Of a stretch of 64,000 nt of DNA, positions 1-11,182 are shown piece after piece. Below the pieces are notes generated by a model. It worked only from the letters and a program-made list of their open reading frames with translations, was not told the origin of the DNA and did not search any database. The stretch's first letter is position 1. Every line of letters begins with the position of its first letter. The DNA comes from Dipteris shenzhenensis. Its lineage: Eukaryota; Polypodiophyta; Polypodiopsida; Gleicheniales. The stretch lies in NCBI GenBank assembly GCA_047967505.1, contig CM106538.1. One strand, given 5' to 3'. The position numbers and the translations under genes were made by a program.

Positions 1-697
1 CGATGGGTTTGGTGTTTTGGGATGCCAAAGCCATGGGCATAGGCTTGTGGAAGTCTGATTCCAGCCCATGTGCTCAGGAGTGGATGGGATGTTAGTTACC
101 TGCTGATATTTATTATGTTTTGCTGATTCTGTTTGGACCATGTTCAGAGTTAGATCTTAGAGGGGATGCAATAAATAGGCTCTAATTTTGTGGAATATTT
201 CATGCATAGATCATGTATATCAAAGAGGACTTTGTGCAAAAATACATGCAAGTCAATGGGGCCAAGAAGAGTCCTCCCTAGATGGTGATTCAGGTTTTCA
301 AAAGAAATTTTCAGAATTGTAGCAAGAGTAAAAGGGAGTGCATGTGCACAGAGTCACAAGAGTAAGGTTAACCCCATTGATTAATTTTTGCAAGAGTAAA
401 CTCAAAATTAAAAAATAGTCAATATGAATTATTGAGTCACAACTTTGTCATATAATACACATGAATTGATTGGATGAAAATGGATTAAAAGAAGTAAATA
501 AGCTCTTTTGACATGATTAAGACAAAAGTAAATAAGCTCTTTTGACATGATTAAGACAAATGGATCCAAGAAAAATTCTATTTCCATGATAACTAATATT
601 ACTTTTTAGAAAAACAATACTGCATACATTAAGAAAGAAACAAAGATGCTTAGAAGGAGAAACTACGCTCCCATACTATATTGTTATGTGATGGTAC
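1..697. other. Downstream intronic sequence, no recognised feature
   Basis: This stretch lies 3' (on the minus strand) of malic enzyme exon 2 and should be its second intron. I looked on the minus strand for the segment that follows exon 2 in the family (the region around the conserved QYQVPLQ and VYTPTVG motifs) and did not find it, so the next exon is probably left of the window. A 36-bp unit is directly repeated at about 496-563 (agtaaataagctcttttgac). Confidence 0.5.
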
Positions 698-818
698 CTG
701 CAGTTCCTGAGTCAAATGGGCAGGGGGTAGAAGTCCAAGTAGATAGTGGTTCTCTCTTTCTTTGTCAGTGAAAGCAAGCCCTTTATTATACTGTGGATCG
801 CGTAAAAGCTCCAAGCCA
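698..818 (-). CDS. NADP-ME: NADP-dependent malic enzyme, coding exon 2
   Basis: The enzyme oxidatively decarboxylates L-malate to pyruvate and CO2 while making NADPH, in cytosol or plastid. On the minus strand the 121-bp exon starts at base 818 after an AG acceptor (ACGACAG/TGG) and ends at 698 before a GTACCA donor. It encodes 40 full codons including the family hallmarks [21 protein letters not shown] and GLLPP, and ends with TQELQ, where an exon border is plausible for plant malic enzymes. The first base completes a codon begun by TG at the end of exon 1, giving IA-C-G, which aligns with VA-S-G in known enzymes. There are no stops or frameshifts. The polypyrimidine tract before the acceptor is weak. 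The rest of the protein, including the NADP-binding and catalytic regions, is not in the window. Confidence 0.88.
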
Positions 819-2601
819 CTGTCGTGCAGTGTCATAAAATTTTTTAATCTCTCTTTATACAAATACACATGGATGCTCTGCACAATGAAGCATAAATGCA
901 TAGAGATTGACACATGCAGCAAAGGCACAGCACATTATAGCTGAAGTTTTTTGTATTTGACTTGGATCTAATAGCCTTTAAAAACCAAATCTAACTTTTT
1001 GTCCACCTATCAGCTTTTATTTCCATAGAGCACAAACCTTCCCAAACATGTTGATTCATGCTGTTATGAGGCACATAAAATGCATACCATACATAGCATG
1101 AGGATTGCTAGCATCCTCCTTTATGAAACTCAAGACTTAGCTTTTACTCAGCATCAAGAACATGATGTGTGCTTTCAAAAATTGTTTTCCTATCATATAA
1201 ACACTATTGCATCTTAGGGAAAATACTCTAAAATTTTGAGCATGCTTCACATCGACCTTAGCACTACATCTACAACTCAAAGCCTAAATTTGCATCATTG
1301 TTTTATAAAAGACTTTGAATCTTGACCAATGTACCCCCAAATACAAACGACCACATGATCACCTTCCTCCTCACACCCCCATGCACCCCCTCCCAAAAAG
1401 AACAAAACAAAAAACAACACCCCCCCTCCCCAAACCGCCCCCAAAACAAAAAAGCTAAAGAGCTCCAAATCAGTAATGCATGCATGTATTCCAAGGCACA
1501 AGAGAAGTTATCACAAAGTCCACATTTCCATTTCTTCGTAAAAGGTTTTCCTTATCAACATCATATCAAGATCATCGTCAAACCTGTATATCTGAAAGAT
1601 TCTATTTGCCTTGTCACATACTATTCTTGATGTGTGGCATTTACAGATCATGAGGGGGTCTTTTCTAGTTGGGATGCTAGTATTAGTCTTCATGTATGCC
1701 ATTCATGTAGTGTTAATATCATCCTAGTTAAAATTTGTTGGCAATGCCCTATCTTATGAGCCCCTTAGAAGGAAAACTAATGGGCAGATTAGTCAAGGAG
1801 GAGGTAAAGGCAAAGTTTTGTCTCAAGGACCTATGAGCTCCCACTCAGGTCTCTACCTTTGCTTGCCCATTTGTCTTTAACCCTGTCTTCTTCCCCCGCA
1901 TCTCTCTAAGACTCACACGCCTACTTCGCTCTTCCTTATATAGTTGCTCCATTAGCTTCCTTGGAGAAGCTCTCTGAAACAATCTGAAGGTGTCTCTAAA
2001 TTCGGGTCCATGACTCCTCAACTCTCACTTCATCAAGTTCGTCTCCAAACATGCGAGCCATCTTGAAATGCAAGTTCTATCTAAGCAACGACAACCATCT
2101 GTAGCACTGTTGTGAAGGGGGAAGGGGCAGATTTGGAGATGGGGATAGAATAGAAGAAGGAAGGGAGGAGAAGAAAGGAGAACGGGAAAGAGAGAGGAAG
2201 AGAGAAAGAAAGAAAGAAAGAAAGTTTATTAAAGTCTTCGGGAGACCGTGAAGGTCTATGAGACTAAAGATAACTGATACCATGAGCATAACGGTGGCGG
2301 CCAGCCAACCGTTTCTACAAAAAAGAGTGACGAGAGAGAGAGAGAGAGAGAGAGGGAGGAGAGAAACAGTGTGAGCGTAGGCAGCAAGAAGCAGGAAGGA
2401 GTAGATAGGATTAGATGTCACATAAAAAAGGTTCATAGTAGGGGATGGAGACTTATATAGTCCCTCCACATTTCCCACCTAAAGGGCCTCTTAACTTGGC
2501 CTCTTTTTCCCCTTCATTACAGCCATCCCTTCCCATAGAATTTTGCCCTCAAAATTTCGTATGTGGGCTCTTAAATAGGTGCAGCAAACAGCAAATAAGA
2601 A
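819..2601. other. Intronic stretch without recognised coding sequence
   Basis: AT-rich sequence with no element I can name. It holds a C-rich patch near 1375-1443, a GAAA microsatellite at about 2204-2224 and a GA microsatellite at 2332-2354. Open frames here are short and of low complexity. Confidence 0.5.
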
Positions 2602-3360
2602 TCAGCCCGGTAGGAGATAGGGGTTGTTCTGGACAATGCTCTCTAGCTGCCATGAGTTCTCATCCTCAGAGAGTCCTTGCCACTTGATAAGATACTCGGT
2701 GTAGACTTTGTTTCGGAGTACATGATCCCTGAAACCCATGATGCGCTCCGGAACACAAAGTATGTGGCCCCCCTCATCCATAGGTGGTAGCTCAGGAAGG
2801 ACTTGGACATGCTGTCTGACATGTGGCTTCAGCAAGGACACATGGAAAACCTTATGAATCCTGGACGTCCTGGGTAGCTCCAACTCATACGCCACCTCTC
2901 CAACTTTGTGGATGATCATGTAGGGATTGTAATACCTATGAGCAAGCTTCTGTGTTCATCTGCATACTTCTTCTGCTTGGCTTGGGCATCCTGCATATTC
3001 TTTTTAGCCAATTGCAGAAGGGCATCCATACTCTCCAAGTCATTTCTTGCTTGCTGATTTTTCATAGCCATGTCTGCAACTAAAGATGGCATACCCACTG
3101 TGCATCCATACATAGCCTCGAACGGGCTCATGTGGACATGTTGTCTGACATGTGGCTTCAGCGAGGACACATGGAAAACATTATGAATCCTGGATGTCCT
3201 GGGTAGCTCCAATTCATACGCCACCTCTCCAACTTTGCGGATGATCATGTAGGGATTGTAATACCTGTGAGCAAGCTTTTGTGTTCATCCGCATACTTAT
3301 TCTGCTTGGCTTGGGCATCCTACATATTCTTTTTAGCCAATTGCAGAAGGGCATCCATGG
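2602..3360 (-). pseudogene. Ty3/gypsy chromovirus pol 3' end (integrase tail and chromodomain), rearranged
   Basis: On the minus strand the translation shows the end of a Ty3/gypsy integrase: SPFEAMYG at about 3105-3133, then the GEVAYELELP..SRIH..FHVSLLKPH block. This is followed by a chromodomain-like segment (YLIKWQGLSEDENSWQLE, about 2630-2690). That order is the 3' end of chromovirus polyproteins, where the chromodomain is thought to steer integration. The piece is only about 760 bp and carries an internal duplication: the FHVSLLKPH block and the downstream linker occur at 2806-3030 and again at 3134-3359, 329 bp apart. No LTRs, reverse transcriptase or gag are nearby. Confidence 0.8.
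2806..3359. repeat. 329-bp-spaced direct duplication inside the Ty3 remnant
   Basis: About 225 bp at 2806-3030 recur at 3134-3359 with only scattered mismatches; both copies contain gatgatcatgtagggattg (2911 and 3240). The 103 bp between them carry the SPFEAMYG integrase segment, so the copy order is scrambled compared with a normal pol gene. Confidence 0.85.
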
Positions 3361-4189
3361 GAGGAAAGAGGAAGCCTAGACTATAAAAGCTGTGAACAAG
3401 AAGAACATAAAGCTCCCACGGTAGGAAACGAGAAGGGGAACGATATGGGACAAGTTGAGGGAGGTGCAAAAAAGAGTGGAAAGGCCCCAAGAGAGGAAAT
3501 GAAACAAGATACTCCAAGCTTTATACCACTCAAAGAATAGTTGGGACAAAGGAGTTACCACAAGAAGAGGGTAAGGGATTTTGTTGTGCACTAATTGCTG
3601 ACGGAGAATCATATTGGCCATATTGTTTTCTTAAGACTAGGGTTTCATGAACTCAATAGAACATTCTATACGCACAAGTATGGGTATCGGTGAAAAAATG
3701 GATACATTAGGTATGTGCCATTGGTATTTATACAATATTCTTTCTAAAAATGTGTGTGCGTGTGTGTGTGTTCTTTTGTCATATATTGAGATCTTCTCTT
3801 GATGTATTTGGGCACTCTCCCCTTTTTGGTAGAGTTTCCCACTCTGGGACATCTTAAAAATGCTTTCTTAATGCAAAGTTTCTTTCACTAAAAAATTGTG
3901 TGTGTGTGTGTGCGCGCGCGCGCCTCGCTGCCAAGCTTGGCTAGAGGTTGTGAATTTCCCCACTGTTTGGAGAAACTTTTGCTCCAAATTGCAGCATCAT
4001 TGAGTAAGGTAGTGTGTCCACCCCAGCAAAAATGGGAATTCTAATAGATATGGCATATTGTGGGACATGGATGTCCCCATGCCAGAATCTTATTCCATTA
4101 TTGTGAATAACGTTGCAATGGGCAGAGCTTTTTATAAGCTTAAATGTCCTCTGACTTTGGTTACATGGCCTCACAATGTCCTCTGACTT
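3361..4189. other. Intronic stretch without recognised gene; GT/GC microsatellite
   Basis: Nothing recognisable as coding. A (GT)n tract near 3750-3772 and a (GT)n(GC)n tract at 3897-3923 are the only ordered sequences. The GC part is alternating purine-pyrimidine and could adopt Z-DNA. Confidence 0.6.
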
Positions 4190-5440
4190 TGTACAAGATG
4201 CCTCCAAAAGCAAAGCCTACATATGGGCTTAAAAATAAAATCAATAAACCAGCTAATGTGATAAAGGAAAGGCCAAAATCATTCTTGCTAATAATAATAA
4301 TGGTCAAATGCCCTTTGCAGCACAAGTAAAAGCCAAGAAAAAAACTTCAAATGTAGGTTGGCAAACCCCAAGGAAAATAGTCTCAGCTAGGAGAACTCTT
4401 CCACCTTGTACATGGACTGGTGCATCATCTAATGGGCATACACCTACTGAGAATTTTGGCATAGGCATTACTTGGGCTGCACCGACTACAACTCGTACTC
4501 TTTTCCCGGAAGATGAAGTTGCCCTTTTACTACGTGGCCCACACGATCTGGTGTCACATCAAGATCATGTCATGGATCTTGGTGCAGTCCTGATTTGCCT
4601 TTTTGTGTGATAGAATATGTACATATTTGTAAATCTGAAAACATGCTGGCACAGTTAAAATGTTTGACTTGCAATGTACAAGAATTACATGACCTACGAA
4701 CATGGAAAATTGTATGGACATATGTCGAGAGATTGCAGCCTGATATAATGGCCTTACACGAGCATAATCAGGATGGTTATCCAGGCCAGACAGGGCATTT
4801 TGCAAGATATGACTTTTCTATGCGGGTGACAATTCATTTTCTTGGGTGATAGTTCTTGTGAAACATGCTCTTCAACCTGTTGTAGCTTTCGATTATGACC
4901 AAGTAAGGTCGACGGATTGTTATGCAATGTCTTTTGCAAGGAGAAATATTCGAGTTTCCCTCAATTTATGCCCTACAATCATCGCATAGTAGAGAATTAA
5001 TCTGGCAGGCTATGCAATAGTATCCTTGGAAGCAAAAATGCCTTTCTTTGTGGGGATTTCAATAATGCTCCACAACCAAGAGATAATATGTCTGGTCATA
5101 CACATATGCTATCCTCGGAGCGAGTTTGGTCTCAATTTCTCCTCTAGTTTGGTCTTGTTGACCTTTGGAAAGAGACATGGCTTTGTTTCTTGGCTATACT
5201 TTCAGTGTAATGCACAGTCAGCTTATCGGGGCCCCTTTGGATTGCTGGTATATGATTAATGTGCACCAATATGGTGCATTCACTTGTAATATGTGGGCTG
5301 ATTATGCTTTTCCACATTCAGATCATGCTCCACTTTGGTTGCAGCTGTCTTTTTTTTCTTTGTTCATGAAAAAGACTTCTACTAAGTATCAAAGAAACAC
5401 GCGTGAGCAAGCCCAAAGCGGAAATACATCATGCTGGGCA
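4190..5440 (+). pseudogene. LINE remnant: end of ORF1 and EEP endonuclease of ORF2
   Basis: The plus strand shows a non-LTR retrotransposon broken by frameshifts. Around 4310-4600 is a basic stretch with WQTPRK typical of an ORF1 tail. From about 4640 the endonuclease begins with LTCNVQELHDL (normally a WNV-GL motif) followed by QPDIMALHEHNQ. Its middle part around 5035-5175 reads like GDFNNAPQP and GLVDLWKETW across frames. It ends with the hallmark SDHAPLWL at about 5318-5342. These are the first and last active-site blocks of the EEP family that nicks target DNA. No reverse transcriptase follows; the next sequence belongs to another LINE on the opposite strand. Confidence 0.75.
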
Positions 5441-5449
5441 TGAGGATAA

Positions 5450-5651
5450 AAAACACTCTTGAAAAGTCAACAGAATACTCAGAATGAGCTGGAAAGAAAC
5501 CAAGATTGAGGCTGAAAATGCCACCTCAACCCTGCTATACTCTTGAAAAAAAAGGCGGAACCCCTCTATTTCCTAAGGAATATATCCCTCCTGGTAGAGA
5601 CTGTCCAGGAGGACCCTTGCATGCTCGCCCAACTAGCCATCAGTGTGAATG
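5450..5651 (-). mobile_element. Severed 3' part of the minus-strand LINE split by copia A
   Basis: This flank and the sequence from 11183 onward share the 5-bp target duplication GAATG at the copia borders, so they were contiguous before the insertion. Read on the minus strand it continues the LINE that runs 12744 to 11183. Coding similarity here is weak and the exact 3' end of the LINE is not visible. Confidence 0.5.
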
Positions 5652-5834
5652 TGTAAGAGATTACAAAGATATGGTGTTGTAGGCATAAAGTCAACCCTAT
5701 GGTTGACCAGTAGTACTTGGGTACTATGTATACCAAGTACTTGTATTGTTTCCACTGAACATTTCTATTGGAGCTTTCTTGTGTGTGGACTCTTGCTCAC
5801 TTGTGTTCACAACCTGTCTCCAATTTGTTCCTAC
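5652..5834 (+). repeat. 5' LTR of copia A
   Basis: It begins TGTAAGAGATTAC and ends near TTCCTAC; the terminal CA seen in the 3' copy is mutated here. It contains a short palindrome around AGTACTTGG...CCAAGTACT with a TATA-like core (tactatgtatacc) between the arms. Confidence 0.92.
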
Positions 5835-6834
5835 TGTCTCTAGAGCCCATTCCCGCACTCGCTTCCAGACTCCCGCAAGCTTGGTGCTCCAGTGCGCGTT
5901 CCTGGTTCTCACATTCAGCTCTCCAACTTTTGCTTGAGGTAGCTCCAACAGTCCAGTGGCTGTTTTTTGACCTTTTGAAGTTCGATTCCGACGTTTTTTG
6001 AAATTTCGGAGCCGCCCGCATACAAACAAGCATGTCCCGCACCATTTCAAGCGAAAAAAAATTTTCTATTTTTTCGTCCATACAATCCGTACGGATTTGT
6101 CCGTACAGTTGCGCGACAATGTCGCGAGTCCGTACGACTTGTCGGAACTTGATTTTGAGCCCGTACGACTTATTAGAAGGCGATTCGAGCAGTTTTCGAC
6201 TGTTTTTGGGCGTTTCTGCTCAGATCTGGACCTTTTCTAGCTCCAGTCTCTCCCGAGTGTGTTCCAGCAGCTCCAGGCATCTCCATACTTCTCCAGGCTC
6301 TTCTCTACACGTGTATTGTGTTTAGAAGTACTCCCAACAGCTTCATTCAGCTCCAAACAGCTCACTTTAGCTCCTTTGCCATCTCCAGCTTGCCCACACA
6401 GTCCGTGGACTATTTTGCAGGTGTTTCGGGCCAAGGTGCACTTTCAGTAAGTGTTTTGAGCTGTGTATTTCGCTTCGGGACTGTTTTTGCAGCCCATACT
6501 CTTGCACTCTCAGGTGCATTTGCAAATACTCTGCATTGTTGGGCGCATTTGCAATTACTTTACAGTTGTGGATGCTTTTGAGCTCCATTGGATGCATTTG
6601 AGCACTTGTGGGTGCGCTCTTTCAGATTTGGGTTGTGCATTTTCAGTTTGGGATTACACTTCAGATTGCAGTAGAGTGCAGTGATTCAGTGGCATTTCAG
6701 AGCAGCCAATCATACTTTGCATTTGCAGCCAGTATTAGTTTGGGATTTGTAGGCACATTTGCAGCTAGTTGCACTTTTGGGACTTCTTCTTTTTGCAGGT
6801 ACATTTGCAGCTTGTGGGTATCCCATTTTGCATC

Positions 6835-7773
6835 ATGTCGACTCTTTCAAACAGTTTTGGCAATTTGTCCGAGGGTGACAAGCTGGATGGCCTTGTGGTC
6901 ATTCATGCTTATGAACATCTTGGTTGGTAAGGGCTTGTGGGATATTGTTAGTGGGGATGAGGTGAGGCTAGCAGGCTCATCTACATCCAGCATAGCTTCT
7001 TCGAGTCAGACTACAAGCAGACAGCAGACTGCTACAGTCCCTCCTGCTAGTTCCATAGCATCGATGGAGGAGCAGAAGAAGTTTGACTGCCGCAGTGCCC
7101 AAGCGGTGTTTTTGATTGCCACAAATGTGAAGAGGCACATTATGACAACTATCAAGTCGTGCAAGGATGCAAAGGCACCATGGGAAAGATTGGCAAACAT
7201 GTATCATGTTATGAATGAGGCAAGATCCATTGCCTTGACAAATCAGCTCAAGGATCTCAAGATACAGGAAGGCCAGGCCATCACTGATCATATTGCCAGG
7301 ATCACTGATCTACGTGATCAGCTCGCAAGTATTGATGAGGAAATAGAAGACAAGAAGCTCGTCTCTATTACTCTCAATAGCTTGGTGCCCTCATATGGCA
7401 CATTCGTCACTTCATTGACCATTGTTCTCAAGGCAGCCCCACTCTCGTTCGATGAGTTAGTTGGGCTTTTGTTGCAGGAAGAGGAGAGATGCTCAAATTT
7501 TGCCAAAGCCTCTCGTCAGGGTGAGCAAGCGCTTGCCATGGGTGGAAAGGGCAAATTTCAGAAAAAGTTTGAGCCAAAACACAGCCATACAACTTAGCCC
7601 AAGGAGGGGAATGCAAGCAGTTCAAGCAAAAATCAAAAAAAGGGCAAATGCAATTATTGCAAGAAGCTAGGGCATTACATCGCAAAGTGTCAGAAAAGGA
7701 TTGCCAATGAAAAGAAGAGGCAAAGGGACAGCTCTAGCAGTAATTTTGTTGCCCCCACTGAAACTCGTGCTTC
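6835..7773 (+). pseudogene. Copia A gag with zinc knuckle
   Basis: Gag packages the element RNA in cytoplasmic particles. The likely start is ATG at 6835 (MSTLSNSFGNLSEGDKLDG), after which about 10 codons that normally follow KLDG are lost and the frame shifts. The remainder runs in the next frame with MNILVGKGLWDIVSG, then the UBN2-type helical region (WERLANMYH, LKDLKIQEG, ITDLRDQLASI, LVPSYGTFVT). An in-frame TAG at 7595-7597 interrupts it before the CCHC knuckle CNYCKKLGHYIAKC at 7649-7690. It is therefore inactive. Confidence 0.88.
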
Positions 7774-7799
7774 AGATACACATGGTGAGGGCAAGATGA

Positions 7800-10700
7800 T
7801 AGAGATTTTGTGTTTGCTACATTTAATGAGAAGATGGATGCCAAGGGGTATTTGAATGCTGAAAATCAATCAGGGGATGCTTCCCTTGTTGCAAGTGATA
7901 CATGGTATATCGATAGTGGTGCTACTAAGCACATGACTCCTCGCCCGGAGTGGTTTGAGAGCATCACACTTGTTCATGGTAGACAGGTTACATGTGCCAA
8001 TGATGCTTCTCAAGACATCGTCGGAGTTGGGCACATTCCCATTCAGCTTGATAATGGGAAAGTTAAGTATATCTGAGATGTTTGGTATGTTCCAGATTTG
8101 AGGCAAAATCTGATTTCAGTTTCAAACATTGCCCATGATGAACATATGTTGGTCGAATTTCAGGATAAGCAATGCAGGATCAAGGATCCAAAGAAAGGGT
8201 ATGAGGTTGTAGCAACAGGCACATATGATAGAGGCTTATACAAGCTTGATGCTCAGCCTTATGATTAGAAGGTATTGGCTGTAGCAAACACTTCCCAGGC
8301 TGATTTATGGCATGCCAGGTTTGGACATGTCCATCATAGGGCATTGTCCTACTTGTACAACAATAATATGACTCAGGGAATGCCAAAATTACAGCAACCA
8401 GCAAATGAAGTGTGTGAGGTGTGTGCACTTAGCAAATTGCATCCCTTGCCATTCAGTAAACAAGGCAAGAATTGGGTCAAGGCAACCAGAATGTTGCAGA
8501 TAGTGCACAGTGATGTATGTGGCCCCATGACTATTCCCACGCATAGAGGAGCAAGATACTTTGTGACCTTTATAGATGACTTCTCCAGGTTCACATGGCT
8601 TTTTCTCATGAAGGAAAAATCTGAGGTGTTCTATTGGTTTCAGGAGGTCAAAGCTATGGTTGAGAACCAAACCAATTCTAGAATTGGAACACTCAACTCA
8701 GATAGAGAGGGAGAGTACATGTCACATGCATTCCAAGGATTTTTGAAGCAGCATGGGATTAAACATCACTTGACATGCCCTTACACACCACAGCAAAATC
8801 CACTCCCTGAGAGGAAGAATCGTACTCTCATGGAAATGACGAGATGCATGCTGAAATTCAAGAGAGTCTCAAAAGCTTTTTAGGGAGAAGCAATCGTGAC
8901 AGCCACTTATATTCAGAACAGATGCCCTACCAAATTTTTGGTTAATGTGACTCCATTTGAGGCTTTGTATGGCTTTAAGCCAAAGGGTAGTCATTTCAGA
9001 GTTTTTGGCTCAGTGGCATATGCTTTGGTTCCAGATGCACATCAGACAAAGCTTAGAGTATCAAATGCATTTTCGTGGGGTATAGCACTGAAAGCGCTAC
9101 TAGAAAGGTAATAATCAGCAGAGATGCTCTCTTTGCTAAGAATGAGTGCATGCAACCCGCTAGTGCAGACTTGCCACCATACGATGACACCCCTTTGGAC
9201 ATCATCCAGTTTGAGGATGATGAGATGGAGTCTCCTGATCATGGTTTAGATGGCTTGCCACATGTTGAGGATGGCTCTCCCTCAAATGTTTCAGATTTGC
9301 AGCCAATTAATGAGAATAGACAGCCTCATGTTTGGAGGCATTATCAACATCGTGAGGCCACTAAAGATGTTGATGCAGCTCCGAGTGGTACAGCAGAGAA
9401 ATCTATTCCACGTTGGGCAAGGTTGACCATTCAAGATGCTAAGGATCAGCCTACTTTGGGGAAAACCAGGGCTAGCACTCAGAAAAATCAGAAAAAGGTC
9501 AATTTTCCTTTGATGACCTCAGTGATGGAAGCTGAAAATGAGCCTCGATGCTTCAAGGACGCTCAGCATAATCTGGCATGGCAGAAAGCTATGGAAGCTG
9601 AGATTAAATCCATTGAGAAGAATGCCACATGGGACTTGGTTGATGCACCCATTGGGAAAAATGTGGTTGGCACGAAATGGATTTATAAGGTGAAATACCA
9701 TTCAGATGGCATAGTTGAGAAATACAAAGCCCGTTTGGTTGCCAAGGGATATGCACAAGAGGAGGGGATAGATTATGAGGAGACATTTTCTCCAGTGGCC
9801 AAGATGACCACCATTCGTTCTGTCATCTCTCTTGCTGCATTTTATGGTTGGTCAGTGTACCAGATGGATGTCAAGACCGCTTTCCTCAATGGAGATCTTA
9901 AAGAGGAGGTCCATGTACATCAGCCCCAAGGTTTTGACGTGAAGGGACAAGAGCACAAGGTATGCAAGCTCAGGAAGGCTCTATATGGGTTGAAGCAAGC
10001 ACCTCGTGCGTGGTATCAGAAGATACATCAGTTTTTGCTGTCCCAGGGATTCGTAAACACTCATACAGAGCCAAATCTGTATGTTCTGCAGCAAAAATCA
10101 GAATTGGTCATGTTGGTACTATATGTGGATGACATTATACTCACTGGTAGTGATTTGCAGCAAATTACAGCAGTGCAGTCCGCTTCATGTCACAACTTTG
10201 ACATGAGAGATTTGGGCCTATTGCACTATCATCTTGGCATTGAGTTTTGGCAGACCCATGATGGGATCTCTATGTCACAGACAAAGTATTCGAAGGGGTT
10301 GTTGTAGAAATTTAAAATGGAGAACTGTAAGCATTATGCTTCAAATTGTGATCTAAAGCTGAGTGGTTTCACCGACTCAGATTGGTCAAGGGACATTGAC
10401 GACAGATGGTCCACTACTGGCTATTGCTTCTTATTGGGTTCAGCCTGTATCTCATGGCTCAGTAAGAAGCAAGAGCGAGTCTCTCTTTCCTCCAGTGAAG
10501 CAGAGTACAAAGCTGCAAATTTAGCCACTACGGAGTTAATATGGTTAAGGAAGCTTTTGCATGACTTGCATCATGCACAGGATAGCGAAGCAAACTCTAT
10601 CTTCCGTGACAGCCAGAGTTGCATTGCCATAGCCAACAATCCTGTCTTTCATGCTCGCATGAAACACATTGAAAATCATTATCATTATGTACGGGATTGT

Positions 10701-10856
10701 ATTTTTTATGGCTTCATTGATCTCATCTATTGTCCATTTGAGGACAATGTGGTGGATATCTTCACCAAAGCCCTGTCAACATATCTTTTCTTACGACATC
10801 GACATGGCTTGGGGATCAAAAACATTCTCACAATGTCAAGGGGGGTTGTGAAGTGA
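7800..10856 (+). pseudogene. Copia A pol: protease, integrase, reverse transcriptase, RNase H
   Basis: The protease has WYIDSGATKHMT (about 7900-7937). Integrase has the HHCC zinc region (LWHARFGH to CEVCALSK) and the catalytic core with HSDVCGPM, FIDDFSRFTW, SDREGEY and TPQQNPLPERKN. Reverse transcriptase (about 9520-10300) carries [47 protein letters not shown] and the intact [10 protein letters not shown] active site near 10119-10148. RNase H (10317-10856) has FTDSDWSRDIDDR, SSSEAEYKA and the terminal VDIFTKAL. Breaks are a TGA at 8074-8076, TAG at 8266-8268 and 8881-8883, a frameshift near 9080, a TAG at 10305, and loss of the connection segment between RT and RNase H. Confidence 0.92.
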
Positions 10857-10987
10857 TTCGCAATGACATTGTTTTCATGTACTCCCATAGGTTGCATATC
10901 CATCTGGATGAATTTGTGCAACCATGGTACTTTAGGTACTGCAGGGTACACCTGAGATGTTTCCAGGGTACTTTCAGCCATATTTTT

Positions 10988-10998
10988 GAGGGGGGATT
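10988..10998 (+). promoter_or_regulatory. Polypurine tract of copia A
   Basis: GAGGGGGGATT directly before the 3' LTR; it would prime plus-strand DNA synthesis. Confidence 0.8.
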
Positions 10999-11182
10999 TG
11001 TAAGAGATTACAAAGATATGGTGTTGTAGGCATAAAGTCAACCCTATGGTTGACTAGTAGTACTTGGGTACTATATATACCAAGTACTTGTATTGTTTCC
11101 ACTGAACATTTCTATTGGAGCTTTCTTGTGTGTGCACTCTTGCTCACTTATGTTCACAACCTGTCTCCACTTTGTTCCTACA
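10999..11182 (+). repeat. 3' LTR of copia A
   Basis: It begins TGTAAGAG and ends CTACA (TG...CA). It contains a better TATA-like core (ctatatatac, 11071-11080) than the 5' copy, inside the same AGTACTTGG/CCAAGTACT palindrome. Confidence 0.92.

Larger units (their letters stand above)
5652..11182 (+). mobile_element. Ty1/copia LTR retrotransposon A, both LTRs present
   Basis: A complete-length but inactive copia element of about 5.5 kb. LTRs of 183-184 bp lie at 5652-5834 and 10999-11182 and differ at about five positions by eye. The element is flanked by a perfect 5-bp direct repeat GAATG (5647-5651 and 11183-11187), the expected target-site duplication. A polypurine tract (GAGGGGGGATT, 10988-10998) sits just before the 3' LTR. 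The domain order is gag, zinc knuckle, protease, integrase, reverse transcriptase, RNase H, which defines copia. The usual primer-binding site is damaged: after the 5' LTR only an AGAGCCCA remnant remains. Confidence 0.93.
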
